This document shows, piece after piece, positions 12,576 to 26,000 of a stretch of 64,000 bases of DNA. This DNA comes from Certhia americana (lineage: Eukaryota; Chordata; Aves; Passeriformes; Certhiidae): the NCBI GenBank assembly GCA_018697195.1, contig CM031878.1, positions 34,109,640 to 34,173,639 of the forward strand, read 5' to 3'. The notes beneath the pieces were generated by a model, which had not been told where the DNA came from, made no database searches, and saw only the letters and a program-made list of their open reading frames with translations. The position numbers and the translations under genes were made by a program. Numbering within the stretch: position 1 is the stretch's first letter; each line of letters begins with the position of its first letter.

Positions 12576-15500
12576 TACATTACAACTGCAGCTCCAGATA
12601 TGTCCTATGCTTCTTGCAGTTATACTCATTGATTAATTTTAAAATTAATTTAGGCTATTGCTTATGGAACATATTTTGTCTTCTTTTTTAATTTCTTTGC
12701 ACACTTTTCTAACAGTGAGAAATAAAATACTGGACCCTAATTTTCAATGTATCTATTTTAAGAATAAATTAAGAGGCTCCTACATTTTTCTTTCCTGCAT
12801 ATGGTAAACATATAAACCCTCAGAAAAACTAAACGAAGTGTTGGCACTCTAATTCGGTAATCTATCCCTCATTCAGATCAGGCTGATTACAGAAAAAAAC
12901 GAGAGGGAACTGTATTATAATGAAGACTTGGTTTTTATATGGACGTCCTGCTCATCTGTGAGCTCTGCCCTAGTTTGAACCCTGAGTGTAGGACATTTGA
13001 GATGTTCACAGATGGCATGTGTTAATGGAGATTGTTAGTTATTATTTTCTCAATTACTTGGCCTAGGATTGAGAGATTGGAAAAGACTTCTGAGTGATTT
13101 TTGGTCTCTTAAGAATAAGGTGAAGTACTTCAACTTTCAAGGTGCTAGATTGATTTCTCTAGAGATCCATATTACAATAAATGTTCATGAAATTGTAACA
13201 AATTAGATCATTTAGCTTTATCACTCATGGGACTGTACATACTACTGAAATAAGATTTTCTGCAAGAAAAATAAACCAGACAGGAAGAACCATGTAGGCA
13301 GTTTGGGAGTAAAGGTGGCAAATGATACACAGTCCTCTTAACTCTGTTTCACTGTGGAAAATTATGAAAGGAATGGGTAACCAGGACTATCTGGTGTACT
13401 GCAATCCCCTGCAGCTAACTCCACTGCAGCAATCCCTGCCCACCCAATGGCAACAGAGAAGGAAAGATGCAAAAATGATTGTACGGAACATAAATGAGGT
13501 AAAAAACACCAAGAAACTTCTGTGGTGTACTTATCCTTAGTTTGGATTTACCTGTGAGATAACTACTAGAAATGCTGCCTTTTACAAGGGCAACAGTTGA
13601 AACCTAGGGTTTTTTAGAAATGTAATTGGTCTGCTGACATAAAATATTTTACAGTATTTTAACAGACTGAAATGTATTCAAAATACACAATCTTTTGCCA
13701 AATTTCCTAAGTGTTCTGATTTCTAACACCTATACTACAATATTTGAATGAAGATACTTATCACATATCCTTTCCTGTATGCATAATATAAACTCTTTCT
13801 AAAACTGAAGGAGTTTAAGACTTGCTGTACATAATAAATCACAGTTATTGTGCTTGAAACTCTTTAACTGAGACCCAATTATTATACCAATATTGCTCCT
13901 CTTTCACTAAACAAAAAACAGTTTTGTATTTCTTCCACTTGTATAAAAACTTTTGAAGAACTGAAATCTTTAAATGGTGATTCAATGGTTCATTTTATTA
14001 AAAGATTATAGCTTAAGTTATAGTTCAATAGGATGGGTTTCATTAGAAGCAAAATATACTGATTCAAGACAAATTTTCCCCCTTTTTTTTTTAGAATCAG
14101 TATGAGAAATTTAACACTCTCATTCTTTCTTCCACGTTACTTATTGAAGAAAATGAAGTAAAAATGTTTGTAATCAGAAATTCAAACATTCTGCAACTGA
14201 AAAAAGTTGCTGTATACAACTTTCATGACACATTACATGAAGAAAGAAAGGTGATTAAGTTATTTGCTGCTTTCTGTAACCATTCAGCACTATTTAGATT
14301 TGACCACATATGTGTACCTTATTAAAATACAACTGAAAAACATTGTCTGCTAGATGATTTGAAGCTTCTCTTCACACTACTCATTCTTCCAATACTGCTT
14401 TTTTTCTTATTAGAAAAATCTTATTTTGTGAGTTCAGAATATATTAAAATATTTTCAAGACAGAACATTCTAGCCTTACTGCAAAATGGAGATTTAACTC
14501 TGGAACCACCTTTCTAGAAAGCAAGTCTTTGGTAGCAACCATGACCTTTTTGATCTCATAACCAATCACAAGGGATATTTAAGTCACTCTTATGTGGTTT
14601 GGATGAAATAAATGAACAGTAGTGCTATGCTGTGTATATGCATTCCAACATCTGTTATGATGGAATATTCTAATAATGCAAATAAAATGCTACATAGAAA
14701 AATACGTTTTAAAATTAAAGGCTTCTTTTCATTGGAATAGTTACTGGAATAACTATTGGAATAGTTGCAAATCTATTGAAACTTGGGACAATCAAGGAAA
14801 AATTATTTGCAATTGTTGAACATGGATAGCAACTGGTGTGAATCAGTGTAGATTCACTGAAACCACAGTGGCTCTGCTGGGATTTTTTAATCTTCACCAG
14901 CCTCTTACCCAACACCTTGTATTACATCATCAAACAAGCACCACCTTTTAATGAATAGGCCAGTAGATAGGAGACAAATTGGCACAAACCCAGAATCTCT
15001 TCTGTCAAAAGGATTCTAAGTGTTCACAATCATTCTGGAGATATGAGGTACCTGAAGCTAAAAGTTAGAGATGTCACTACATATAATAAAAATATTTTTA
15101 ATTAAGGCAATCTGATCTGCTACTGGTATCTAATTTCTCCTGGTATGAAATGTATGCCAAATAAGAGGCTGGTATTCAACACAGTTAATATTTATGGTAT
15201 TTTTACTCATTTGATATTATGTCAAGAGAAAGTATATAATGCAATACACATAAAAATGAATTCTGAATAACTTCATAAAATGATTAAATTGGGATGATGT
15301 GTAAAAATATAGTTACGCTCAAATTTTCAAATTTTCTTGGGTGGAATGCTAAGTAGAACACGAAGAAATTTCATAAAAGAATAACATTACTTCAGCAGAA
15401 TATTGCATCACAAAGAAAGAACATTTTAGAGACATAAAAACTTATTTTTTTCCTTGGGAAAATAAGAAATATGTAGAAAAGAGCAAAATACAGGAAACTA

Positions 15501-17932
15501 CTTCCTAGTTGTAATAACTTCTTTAAAGTATAAGGAAAATTTTAAATATAACTGAAATTGTAAACAAATATATCTGCTTTGTTATAAAATATGATACGTA
15601 TTTTTAGAGCAAGAAAATAAAGAGTAGTGTAGGTTGTGCTTCTCATCATTTATCTATAGCAAAAGAAAGTAAAAAATGTTACCAAGAGATCATCACTACT
15701 TTTGGATCCATAAATTAAGAGGACAACACCCACAAGCCTCAGAAACAGAAAATCAGCATAAATTATTATCAACATAAACCAACCAACTTCAACTATAAAG
15801 GCTGACACTACTTTGAAACAAGTAAATCCATTCAAAGTGCACATCAGTCATCTTCTGCAGTTTGCAATATGTAGTGAGAGTTTAAACCTACTGAAAAAGG
15901 CACAAACGGCCTTAAGAGAACGTCATCTTAAGAGAACACTGAATTCTAAGTTTTTCACATGCTTCAAGGTCTCCCATATAGAGCTCTTCTAGGCATTATT
16001 TGTCTGCAAGTTTGTGGGCAAGTGTTATTTCTCATATTTAGTAATATGCATCTTAAAATCATTGGCAGAGGTGTGTCTGTCATACAGTGTCAAATCAATA
16101 TTTGATCTTCAGTTTTCAGTATCATTAACAGTTGAATTTAAATTAGAATAATTAGTTATCTAGCCTATTTACTATGTATTTGGAGGTATTTCACTAAGAG
16201 AACAACAAGCGAGCATACATAGGTAGTGTTCTTAATTCTGGTCTGTTACAGTTACGATTTTTCTCTCTGAAAAGGAGGCAGGAAGGCCCTTCACTACTTG
16301 AGAAGAAAAGAATTGGAGGTGGGTAATGAAATATTTACAGAAACAAGTTTTCAAACAGACACCGCTTCTCCACAAGCAAGGACAGATATTCTCAGTGGGA
16401 AGCTAAAGGTAATAACATTAGCCTGGACTTCCTTACAAAACTCCTTGCACACTTCTCAGTTTATTCTTTCAGTAACTTTGTGCTCTTGCATAAGTCATCT
16501 AATCCCTTTGAAAAACTCTTAAATAGGTACAATTAAAGTGGGAAACATAAACAATCCAAGGAAGTTTTGCTAGTCTAGACTACATACAACAGTATGGAGA
16601 AGCTCCACTAAAAATTCCCATTAAAAGAAAATAACTCCTCCCTACTTTCCTGCAAGCCAACAGGAAAAGTGCTCCCAATGAACTATTTTCTGGCTCCAAG
16701 CTAGATAACCAGCAATATCATCAGATAAGAAAAATTATTTTGAGAGCTCAAGTTCTATTTGTCTTCCAAGTCTGCACGTTCCTGCATGCGTACAAGAACT
16801 TGACCTAGAGGATGCAACAAGTTTGAAAGAAGGTTTATGACTTCAGGAGAAAACAAAGGGGCAGTGGGGGGACAGCATGGAAAAAAATGTCTTGAAAAAA
16901 ATGTTTGAGAATGTTGAGCACAAAAAGATAGCAGTTCTGGCTAGCATTATACAAAATTAGGTGCATCTGACTTCTTTTTTGATTAATCTGTGATGGTTGG
17001 GTCTGCCACCCCATCTTTCCTATATCCCTGTCCTCATCCAAACATCATACCCTCAGGTCTTCCCTCCAAACTTGTTTGCAAATAACATGAAAATAGTTGC
17101 TAGCCCAGCCAAGGAGCAGAATAAAACAAAATCCACAAAACCCAATCAAAACCAGAAAAGACGCAGAATGGAACAAAGCGAAGAACCACATAAAGACAGC
17201 AGTTTCTTTATAATTAAGGCTGAAACAAATTTTCCACTAACTTCACCAACACAAATTAAAGTTTCCTTTTAAGTTTTTTACTCTCTGTAATCTGACAGAT
17301 GATTTTTTGGGAGACAGTGAGGGTTTCAGAAGAGATGAAATAATTATATTAACATTTGTTTTCTTGTAAACATTCAGTGAAGATTTGTAACAGCGTAAGA
17401 GTTAACGAGTTGCCTTTTGTTCCCCTTTGTCAAAAACTGCACTCAGCTAATTTATGAAACCAGAATACAAAACTTCACATGAAAAACAGAAAAAGAAATA
17501 ACTAGAATTTTCTAGAATGCCCATGGGTTGCCTTCTAGCCTCTGATCTGTGAGAAAAGCAAACCCATTTCCATTCTTGCAGATCCTCCTATCCAAAAGAG
17601 TAAGGTTAACTCATTCAGGAATGCGGTCCCCAAGAACTTTCAGGCATAAAATGCATTTTGTGAGAATGTGCAGGGAAGACTTTTTTTTCCCCAAGACACA
17701 GTTACCACTTAAATTATGATTCCCAAGGTTCTTGGCAGGGTAGGCATTCTATGGCTGACATTATATTGCCTCATTAGCACCACAGAGGACCATATGATTC
17801 CCATCCAGGCCCAGAAGAAAGGCTCTAAAGGACAAATTGTAATCACATGTGATCTGAAAAAAAATGGAAGGTAAAAAAGCCAAGTATAACCATGAACTAT
17901 TAGGGATCTTCAGGAAGGCAGGCAAGGAGTTT

Positions 17933-17966
17933 GGGGCAGTAGGATAAATGGGGCAGTAGGATAAAT
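17933..17966. repeat. 17-bp unit repeated twice in tandem
   Basis: 'ggggcagtaggataaat' occurs twice back to back without mismatch, followed by a partial third copy (ggg). The perfect identity suggests a recent duplication. Confidence 0.95.
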
Positions 17967-18036
17967 GGGACTGTTCTGGGAATTACAAGGTAAGTCTCAA
18001 ATTGTTCTTATGGTCAATGAGGTTTGTTAAATAAAA

Positions 18037-18073
18037 TTAATAAATTAGGAGATAATTGATAAATTAGGAGAAA
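18037..18073. repeat. Imperfect tandem repeat of about 20 bp
   Basis: 'ataaattaggaga' appears twice, separated by a short AT-rich spacer, about 70 bp downstream of the 17-bp duplication. Confidence 0.75.
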
Positions 18074-20079
18074 AGAACTTTGACATATGAAAATACATGA
18101 AGCCTTTTAAAATACTGATTTTTTTCCAATAACTGAGAATTATCTAAAGGAAGAAGTATCTAGGGTGTAAGATATTTTTCTTCTGAACAACACAGAATTT
18201 GGGAATACTAATCCCTCCTTCTGAATACTAAAAATATGCATAAAAGAAGTATTTAAAATATGCTCCAGAAAGAATGATGATGAAATATGATATGATGGAC
18301 CTACTGCCCCAAGTAAAGGCAGCAAACATAAAGATATCTTTATCCCATCAAGATTCTGAAATTAGACAAATTATCTGAGAAGAAGTAAGTTTGCTTATCT
18401 GATCCTACAGCAGAACACTCTGAACAGAGAATCTAACCAGGAAAAAGGAGGTTATCTAAATGTTCTCACCAAGCAATTATCAAAACTGCCAAACACTCAT
18501 TTCCCCATGGCTGTGAAGTTCCAGAAGTACTGTTGATCCACTGCAAGTTTTCAAAAACAGAAGTAACTCTAAGTATTAGTATTCAGGTACATGTACATAG
18601 AACAGCTACGAAGCATGTTCAGCACCATGTCACCATTTTGTAAGTGCTGCTACAAAATTAGCTCACTTTCAGAAAAAGATGTTTAATTTTGAACTATACT
18701 AGTGATGACAATTTTTTCAAGGGGAACAGTAGTCCATATGACATCCTGACAAATATGCTATTTACTGAGAAAGTAACACCAAAACCAGCAATAACAGAAC
18801 CAGTTTCCCTATTTATGGCTTTTTCTGTTAGTACTCAAAACTTAACTGAAGCTCAGCAAAAAGCAATGGGTGTGCATATGTACCAAAGTTGCATAAATGG
18901 GATGGGATTCAATGGCATAAATATTGCTACTTTTGGTTTCCTTCATTACATTTCTTGGCTGAACGTGCTCTGCTGTTGGAATTGCAAGTGTTTGCCATTT
19001 CTTTACTCTCAAATTTAGATTCCCCAGAAGAGATAAAATGTGTTTAGTATTTTTTCTGCTCCAAGCAATGACCATTTAAAGCAATGTTTTATTTCTAATT
19101 ATCTTCAAACTTTGATTCAAATGATTCCCCTATTTTCACATTTATGATAAAAACTGTATGGTTTTGCACTTGGAAATACGAAGCCATTTCAGTAGTTATA
19201 TTCAGTAACTGAAAATAAGTTAAATCAAAGTGAAAGAACAGATTACAAAGAACATCACTCATTTGGTGTTGTTTGTATCACAATTTCAGAAACATGGAAG
19301 AACTGCTACGCAACTTAACGTTTCTCACTGTTCCTAAAAGTCAACAGCACACATTAGTCTTTTGGAACAGTAAAAAATTAGGCAATCCTATGAAGACTTT
19401 CTTTTTACAGTTCCAGTTATTTGCTACTTGTTATTCCTGCTCTGAAGGCAGACACTAAACCTGCACAGTTAAATACAATAGCACAAAGAGATGCTTATAT
19501 AGCATATTAGGTATGATCTGAACAACTTCTGAGCACTGGAAAACTGCAAGTTTTGCAATCCAAAAAAAAACCACCATGAGATTTAATTTTCTGAAGCATC
19601 AGTGGAAATATAAAGCAGGTATAAATTAATAACTAAAATGAAAGCCCTCATATGGAAGGGCAGAAGAGTTAAACTGAATCTAAACTAAGTTAAACTGGTT
19701 TTGATAGGAAGAAGGGGCTGTGGGTAGGTAAGAATATCTAAAGCAATTGATTGATTTTGGTAATTCAGCATATGAAATGGGACAGAGGAACCTGTTAGAA
19801 CAACACAGTTTGGAATCATCTAATTCTGGTACAGAATTATTTTCTCAACAGAATCCTTCCTTACTGTGGAAGTGTATCTTCAGCCAGTAATAGAAAAATT
19901 AGAGAAATATCTTGATTTCAAAACTATCTACAGACTAACTATTCTTGCTTTAAAGTCTCTGGAAGCACATGAAGTCTGCTGACAACAAAAGAGAAATATG
20001 CAATAGCAATACCTTGACAGGTCAAAAGCAGAACATTAAAAATCTTGCAGAACTAGATCCTGGCTACTGAAATAAAACA

Positions 20080-20245
20080 AACAAATGAAATCCCAAACAA
20101 AACACCCCCTCCCAAAAAAAAACCCAAACAAAAAACCTGAATAACCCCACCAAAAACTCACCAAAAGGGAACAAATACACAAGCAATAAGCAATCATCCA
20201 GGGCCCCCCCCCCCCCCCCCCCCCCATCCAAAAAATACACCAGAA
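20080..20245 (+). repeat. A/C-rich low-complexity tract with a 22-base poly(C) run
   Basis: G is almost absent for over 100 bp: stretches such as 'aaacaaacaaatgaaatccc' and 'cccaaacaaaaaacc' precede a run of 22 C at 20204-20225. The complementary glycine-rich minus-strand reading frames come purely from this composition. Confidence 0.9.
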
Positions 20246-22689
20246 TTAAACTAATCAAACAAATACATTTTGAGGCAAAGCTGAGAACTACATTCCCTAC
20301 CTGGTATTAACTTTTTTATTTTTGTTTAGAGAAAACTATCAGTGATAAACAGTATAACTCCTTCTCTTCCATTCCTCCAAGTATTTCCTTCAAAGATCTT
20401 ACGAAGTCCTGCGCTAAGAGTTTGTCTTAGATCCCATATTACCTATAAACACTCCAGCTTCCAAAAGTGTGTCCTGGGGACAGGACATGGGGGACAACTT
20501 CTAGTGACATGGGTGTACAAAGTTACAGCACTGCACAGTGCTGTAAAAGCCCAAAAAGTCCTATGAGATTCCTAATTATATATTCTCTTTTTTCTTCATT
20601 CTCCTTTTCTGTTCTTAAACAGCATTTCAAAACAAGCAAAGCTGCACTTATTTTCAGAAGACTCTGAACTGAAGGAGTGAGTTCAGTGCATACAGTTACT
20701 GAATTGTGCAGGAGTTAACAAATTTTGAACTTTTCTCTCGCATGTTATGCTTTTATTAACATGAACTAATGTTTTTTTTTTTTTCCTTTTATTTCCTGAA
20801 CATTTACCAGTAAGTTCCTAGGCACTACTACAAATATTGGATGCCCTAACATGTGAATATTTTGGTATGAAATTCTCCTGTGTAGCCAACATTGCTTTTT
20901 GCATAACTAGAATCTGGTTCTAAGTTTATTTTATTACTGCCTTTCTTATACAGCATATGGACCTGAACACTTTCCCTAAGCTTTTAACTGATATCATCCA
21001 GAATGATGGATTTTTTTTATTTAATAGCAAAACAAGTTAACATAAAGTTATTTTAGCAGAGATAATTTCAGGTTGGCATGCTTCATCCAGTCTGTTCCAA
21101 AATTACTTTAATCAAGAACAATTAAAGCAGCACTGACAAAAAAATCCCACAAAAAAATTTATCAGAAGATATAGAATCATTGACATAGAGCTTAAAACCG
21201 GCTTTTCAAATAGCCTGGAACTTTTTCTCAAAGAACTGCAGTATGAAATTCTATTTTAAAAATGCACATGAATGTCTGTGCTAATAAAGCCAAACATCAT
21301 AAAACTAAGAGTACGGTTAGTTAGCAAAACAAGATAATCAAAGGACAGAATAGTTCTCATATCCACTGAGACAAACCTTACTCTAGCAGGAGATTATATG
21401 ACAAGCCATCTCATTACAAACACAGCTATGTTGCTATAGCCTAATGACTGCCTGGTCACCTGTACAGAACATTTTCTGACCTCTGTCTAACTGTTTGCCA
21501 TGACTCATGCTGCTGTCAAGGTTTAAGATGTAAAAACAGTACTGCAGCAGTGAAGCCCTTCAGTGCTGTGCCACACCTGATGCTCACTGCCTTCTCCTCT
21601 TTAGGGCCTTTCACATCAGCATCACAAACACCAGAACTCAGATTCAAAACACTGCTTCTGATTTCTATAGGGTTCTCCACTTCTCACTGAAATGAGAAGA
21701 ACCTGGTGTCTAAAGGTTTATTTGAATCTAAAACACAGCACATACAGAGCTTATAGAAAGGCAGATGGAGTTCATCCTTAGATGAACTAAGGTAACTCAT
21801 AAATCATCTGCCTACTGTGTTTATAGTCACAGGGAAGTATCAGGAAGCAAAGCAGTTTGAAACTAGCAACAGGTTAAGACATACACAGCTGTACTGATTT
21901 GTTCAGTTCTAAAAGAAATTCAAGCAGAGGAGCAATGAAATGGTCCCCTGCCCTGAACCCCTGAATGACACTGTATCCACAATTTATATAATTGCTCATG
22001 TAACAAGGGGAAAACCTGCTTGCTTTTTAACAACAATCAGCCGCTTTCCTAACTCCCTTGATATGCTTGTTTCGTTTCAGTTTTCAAGCCTATTTCATTA
22101 ATAACTTAAACTCTAAGTATACTATTACTACTTTGCTTGCCTTCTCCCTTTGTATTTACAGGGTAACAAGCATGATTCATGTGCATATTAAAACAGTGCT
22201 GTCTCCCTGTATTACTGGCCAGAAAGCTAAACTGCTTGTGCTGTTCGTAACTTCAAAACCAACAGACAGTATTAACAAGCTTACTATCAACCTCATCATT
22301 GTTTTTTTCAGCATCAGCAACACAATTAAAATACTATGCTAATTTTATTCTGCTGCAAGTGCTTAAGGGAAGTTCTGAAATGCAGAATTATTATTCTTCT
22401 AGACTTGAGTTCCTAAGGAGGAGGAAAACCTAAAAGAGCCTGAGACAGTTATCAAGGGAAAACACACACAGAGGCTTTCATAATTAAAGGCTCCTCCTCT
22501 TCTACCTTGAGCAGGAGTTAAAATGCCATCACCTTCTAATCAATGTAATGCAAAATGGAGCGCCAGAAATACCAGTCTACGACCTTTAAGATATATAACA
22601 AATAACTAAGAGAATACTATCTTCCTGTCCCCAGCAGATATTCAGTGCATTTTACCAAGGCTTTAAAACAAAAAGTATTGCAAATTGTA

Positions 22690-22772
22690 GATTTGTGTTT
22701 GTTTGTTTGATGTGGTGGCAGTTTTTTGTTGTTTTGCTGGGGTTTTTTTAGTTTTGGGGTTTTTTTTAATAA
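22690..22772 (+). repeat. G/T-rich low-complexity tract
   Basis: Runs such as 'tgtgtttgtttgtttgatgt' and 'ggggttttttt' form a strand-asymmetric patch with almost no C. It is the complement in style of the A/C-rich tracts elsewhere in the window. Confidence 0.85.
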
Positions 22773-23018
22773 TCATTATTTTGTTTAATTCTGGTACATT
22801 ATGTTTAGCCTCCTTGGTAAGTGGAATAGGAGTGTAAAGTCTCCAAAGGAAAGAGTCAAATGAACTGACCAATGAACAACTATGACATGGTATTTACATA
22901 AACTACCAAAAAATGTGAGACTTTGCCAGGTAACCAGCAAATTTCTCCCATTTACTTCAGCACCTGCCTCAGGAGCAGAAACAGAAAAAAACCTCAAACA
23001 CAACAACACACTGAAATG

Positions 23019-23036
23019 AAAAAAAAAAAAAAAAAA
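23019..23036 (+). repeat. Poly(A) tract, 18 A
   Basis: Eighteen consecutive A, preceded by A/C-rich sequence ('caaacacaacaacacac'). Confidence 0.95.
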
Positions 23037-26000
23037 TCATCATTATAGGATTTACTTCAGTCAAGATCTACAATAAATATTTGTTCCACAGTTAGGAGAG
23101 GGAAAAGTAATGAATGAAGTAGATTAGAAAGAATACAGCTAAATAGACAGTGACTCACCAATAACACAATTAACTTTGCATTAACTAACATCATCTATTC
23201 CTAGTTTGCTTGCTATCAAGCATCCAAACCTAAACCTAAGCAGTTGAGTGTTGCTCCTGAGCAATGTATTTCTGGAGAAGAACTGCCATAAAAAGTTGCT
23301 GACTGTACATCTATACAGACTGAAAATGCCTTTATCCCATTAGTAAGCACCTGCTTTTTCTTCTTCTCTTAACCCCTTAAGTAAAAAGAAAACAGTACTT
23401 CAGTAGTTAGATCTTCAGAAGAGGCCTAACATGAATTAATTCAGGCAGTATGATTTGAGGTGCGATTTTTTTCACCACCACCCACAGATAGCAGAGCTAA
23501 GCGGAAAGAGTGACTAAGGTAGCACAAGGACTATGCCACAGATTTGTATGATTAAGGCAAAACAGTATTAATTATATCAAGTTTAAAAAAAAAAAAAATC
23601 ACAGAATATTCCACTGACAAAAACAATAGTAACTGAATTTCATTTACTTACTATTGCAATCTTTGTCTGGATGTTTTCCCCATATTTTTCATTTCAGGAG
23701 GTACTCAGTGATAACAACACTTGTTTATCAGTGTCTTAACAAAGAAAAGCTTCAGAAAAAAAGGAAAACTGTATCTTACAAAAACTGTGTTCATGCTGTT
23801 CACCAAATGACTAACTGAAGCACAGTCTAAAGCTTAATTTTAACTGTGTCTTATATAATAAATACAAAGTACAGAAATAAATATGCAATTTTCTTGAACA
23901 GAGATTTTATTACTGGCATCACTCTGCATATCACATATTGTAAATTAGCCTTTACCCCAAACATAGAAAAGATGCAGTAGTCCCCTAAGAAGCAATCTGG
24001 TAAGTCCCATATTTTGGGAGAGGAAGGTGGGTCAGGTAGAGACTTGAGTTTTGACATTTCAAATATACTGAGCCAAATTATGAAACCTGTCATAAATAAT
24101 CTGGTATTAATCTGAGCAAGTACTTATCAAGATGATTAAGAGGACAACCACTAGACTCATCATAATAAATGGCAAAATTTTAAGTACCCTTGGATAAGAT
24201 AAATATTTATGGACCAGATTCTAATGCAATTTTTCACTAAAACATGTAAAGATTTCTTCGAATATCTGTTTAATGTACTTTTTTCCAATAGCTTGTTACA
24301 TGAGGACTTCTACTAGACTTATGAAACATGCTTGGAATGATACTTGATGTCAACAGGGAATGCATTGTAGAATGAATAAATGGAAAAAAACCATTTTTGG
24401 TTATAATTTCAACTACATCTTTCATCTCCACTAATTTGCTGAGGAAATTTGTAGGAAAGCTTTTTACCATCTCTGTGTAATCTGAAAAGCAGATACTGTG
24501 GCTCTTGAATAAAAGCCTAAATACTGCTTAACTGCCAAGAATAACTCCTACTGTTAATCTGTGTAAAATCAGAGGCAAGTAGGTTTCCATAAGAAAAAGA
24601 GCTCTGGGGTGAACTACCCATTCCTGCTAACTGCATGTGAAACACATGGTACTGGTTCACGCTGCTGGTTTGCAGTGGTAGTGGGGTGGTGGTTAAATAA
24701 ATAATGAGAAGTAACTGTAGATCAAAGATATAAAACTTGGTGTTTCTCGAACCAAGAACTTTTTGATCTGGAAGGGGCTTGGTTTGCTTGCCCTGTGCAC
24801 CCCACTGTCAGTACACCCAATTCAGCTGCCCTATGGACTACAGATGATGATTGTTCAAGTGCACTATCAGTATGGCAGTCACATGCCCCACCAACTGTGA
24901 ACTCACACTGAAAAGACATGGGGAGGAGAAAAACACTGCTTAGCTGAGTCAGACTCTGGAGTCTGAGGCTGGCAGTACAATTATGAAGTATTTTTCAGAA
25001 ATCTCCCTTGTGCTTTCACTGTTCATCTACAAGGCAGAAACCATTTCTGTTAACAGCATTTGACTAGAAGAGCTGGAATAGGATAAAAAAAACCTTTGCC
25101 TTCCTAATTGTTATGTGTGACTTCTACTCTGTTGTAAATACATACCCTTCTGTTTTCATATAATTGAAACAGTGATAATGGAAAGGTCAAAAAGCAAGTG
25201 TGTAGATTAAAAAGATCAGAGGTGGTAATGCAAGGAAAAAAAACAGGGTGGTGACAGAAAGCATTAGCATTTATTTACTATAAATTGACTATGCACAGTC
25301 CTGCAATTTCCAAAATTAGGATTCATTTGTTACAGCTTCTCGCAGCAGAAGACAGATTTACTACTAACCCTAAAAAAAAGGTAAGGAAAAGAGAGTCAGT
25401 GAAAGCAGACTTTAATATCTAAGCAGCTTAGATACCAAAAGCCTTTCCTTGTGTTTAGAAACTTCTAGTACAATTAGCAACCTACTAAAAAACTCTCTAA
25501 AATGGTGCCAGACATGTTCTAACAAAGAGTAGATTTTGGTTTTAATTGTTTAAAAAAACTTGATGTCAGAAGAGGCAGTATTTGTTTTGTACCACTAAAA
25601 GAAATTTACTGGAGCTGGTCTTAAACTGTGCTTGTTGAAGCTAGATTCTCTTTTCCCTGCTTGTTACATAGCCAATATTGAAATAAAAGAAATTTTGAAG
25701 GTAATTTCTTTATAAACTGTCTTACATGTTAAATGGTAGTTAAATCACTGCTGATTCATATACACAATACAGAATTTCTCTGCTTAAAAGTAACTTTCCC
25801 ACCATTAAAAAAAATGAACACTCAAAAGCAGAACAGAACCCCTAACAATGTGTGAAATTCACATTCAGAAAACAATGAAGGGAGAAAAATTTCTTGACAG
25901 GCAACGGTTCACACCTTTAACCTCAAAATAAAGATGAACACATACTTTTTTTTTACCAGCAGAAATACTTTTCATCTTGATTTTGCTGTTAATAGTATCA

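Larger units (their letters stand above)
4456..20000. other. Long intronic stretch with no recognised gene or transposon
   Basis: About 15.5 kb of AT-rich sequence. By eye I find only low-complexity features: (TA)n at 12550, poly(A) at 11392, a poly(C)-rich patch near 9790, and short tandem repeats at 17933 and 18037. Open frames are all around or below 110 codons, without codon bias or recognisable domains. Highly decayed repeats could be present and invisible without a search. Confidence 0.55.

Noticed and set aside
20036..20258. Glycine-rich minus-strand frames
   Set aside because: They are produced by the 22-C run and the surrounding A/C-rich composition.
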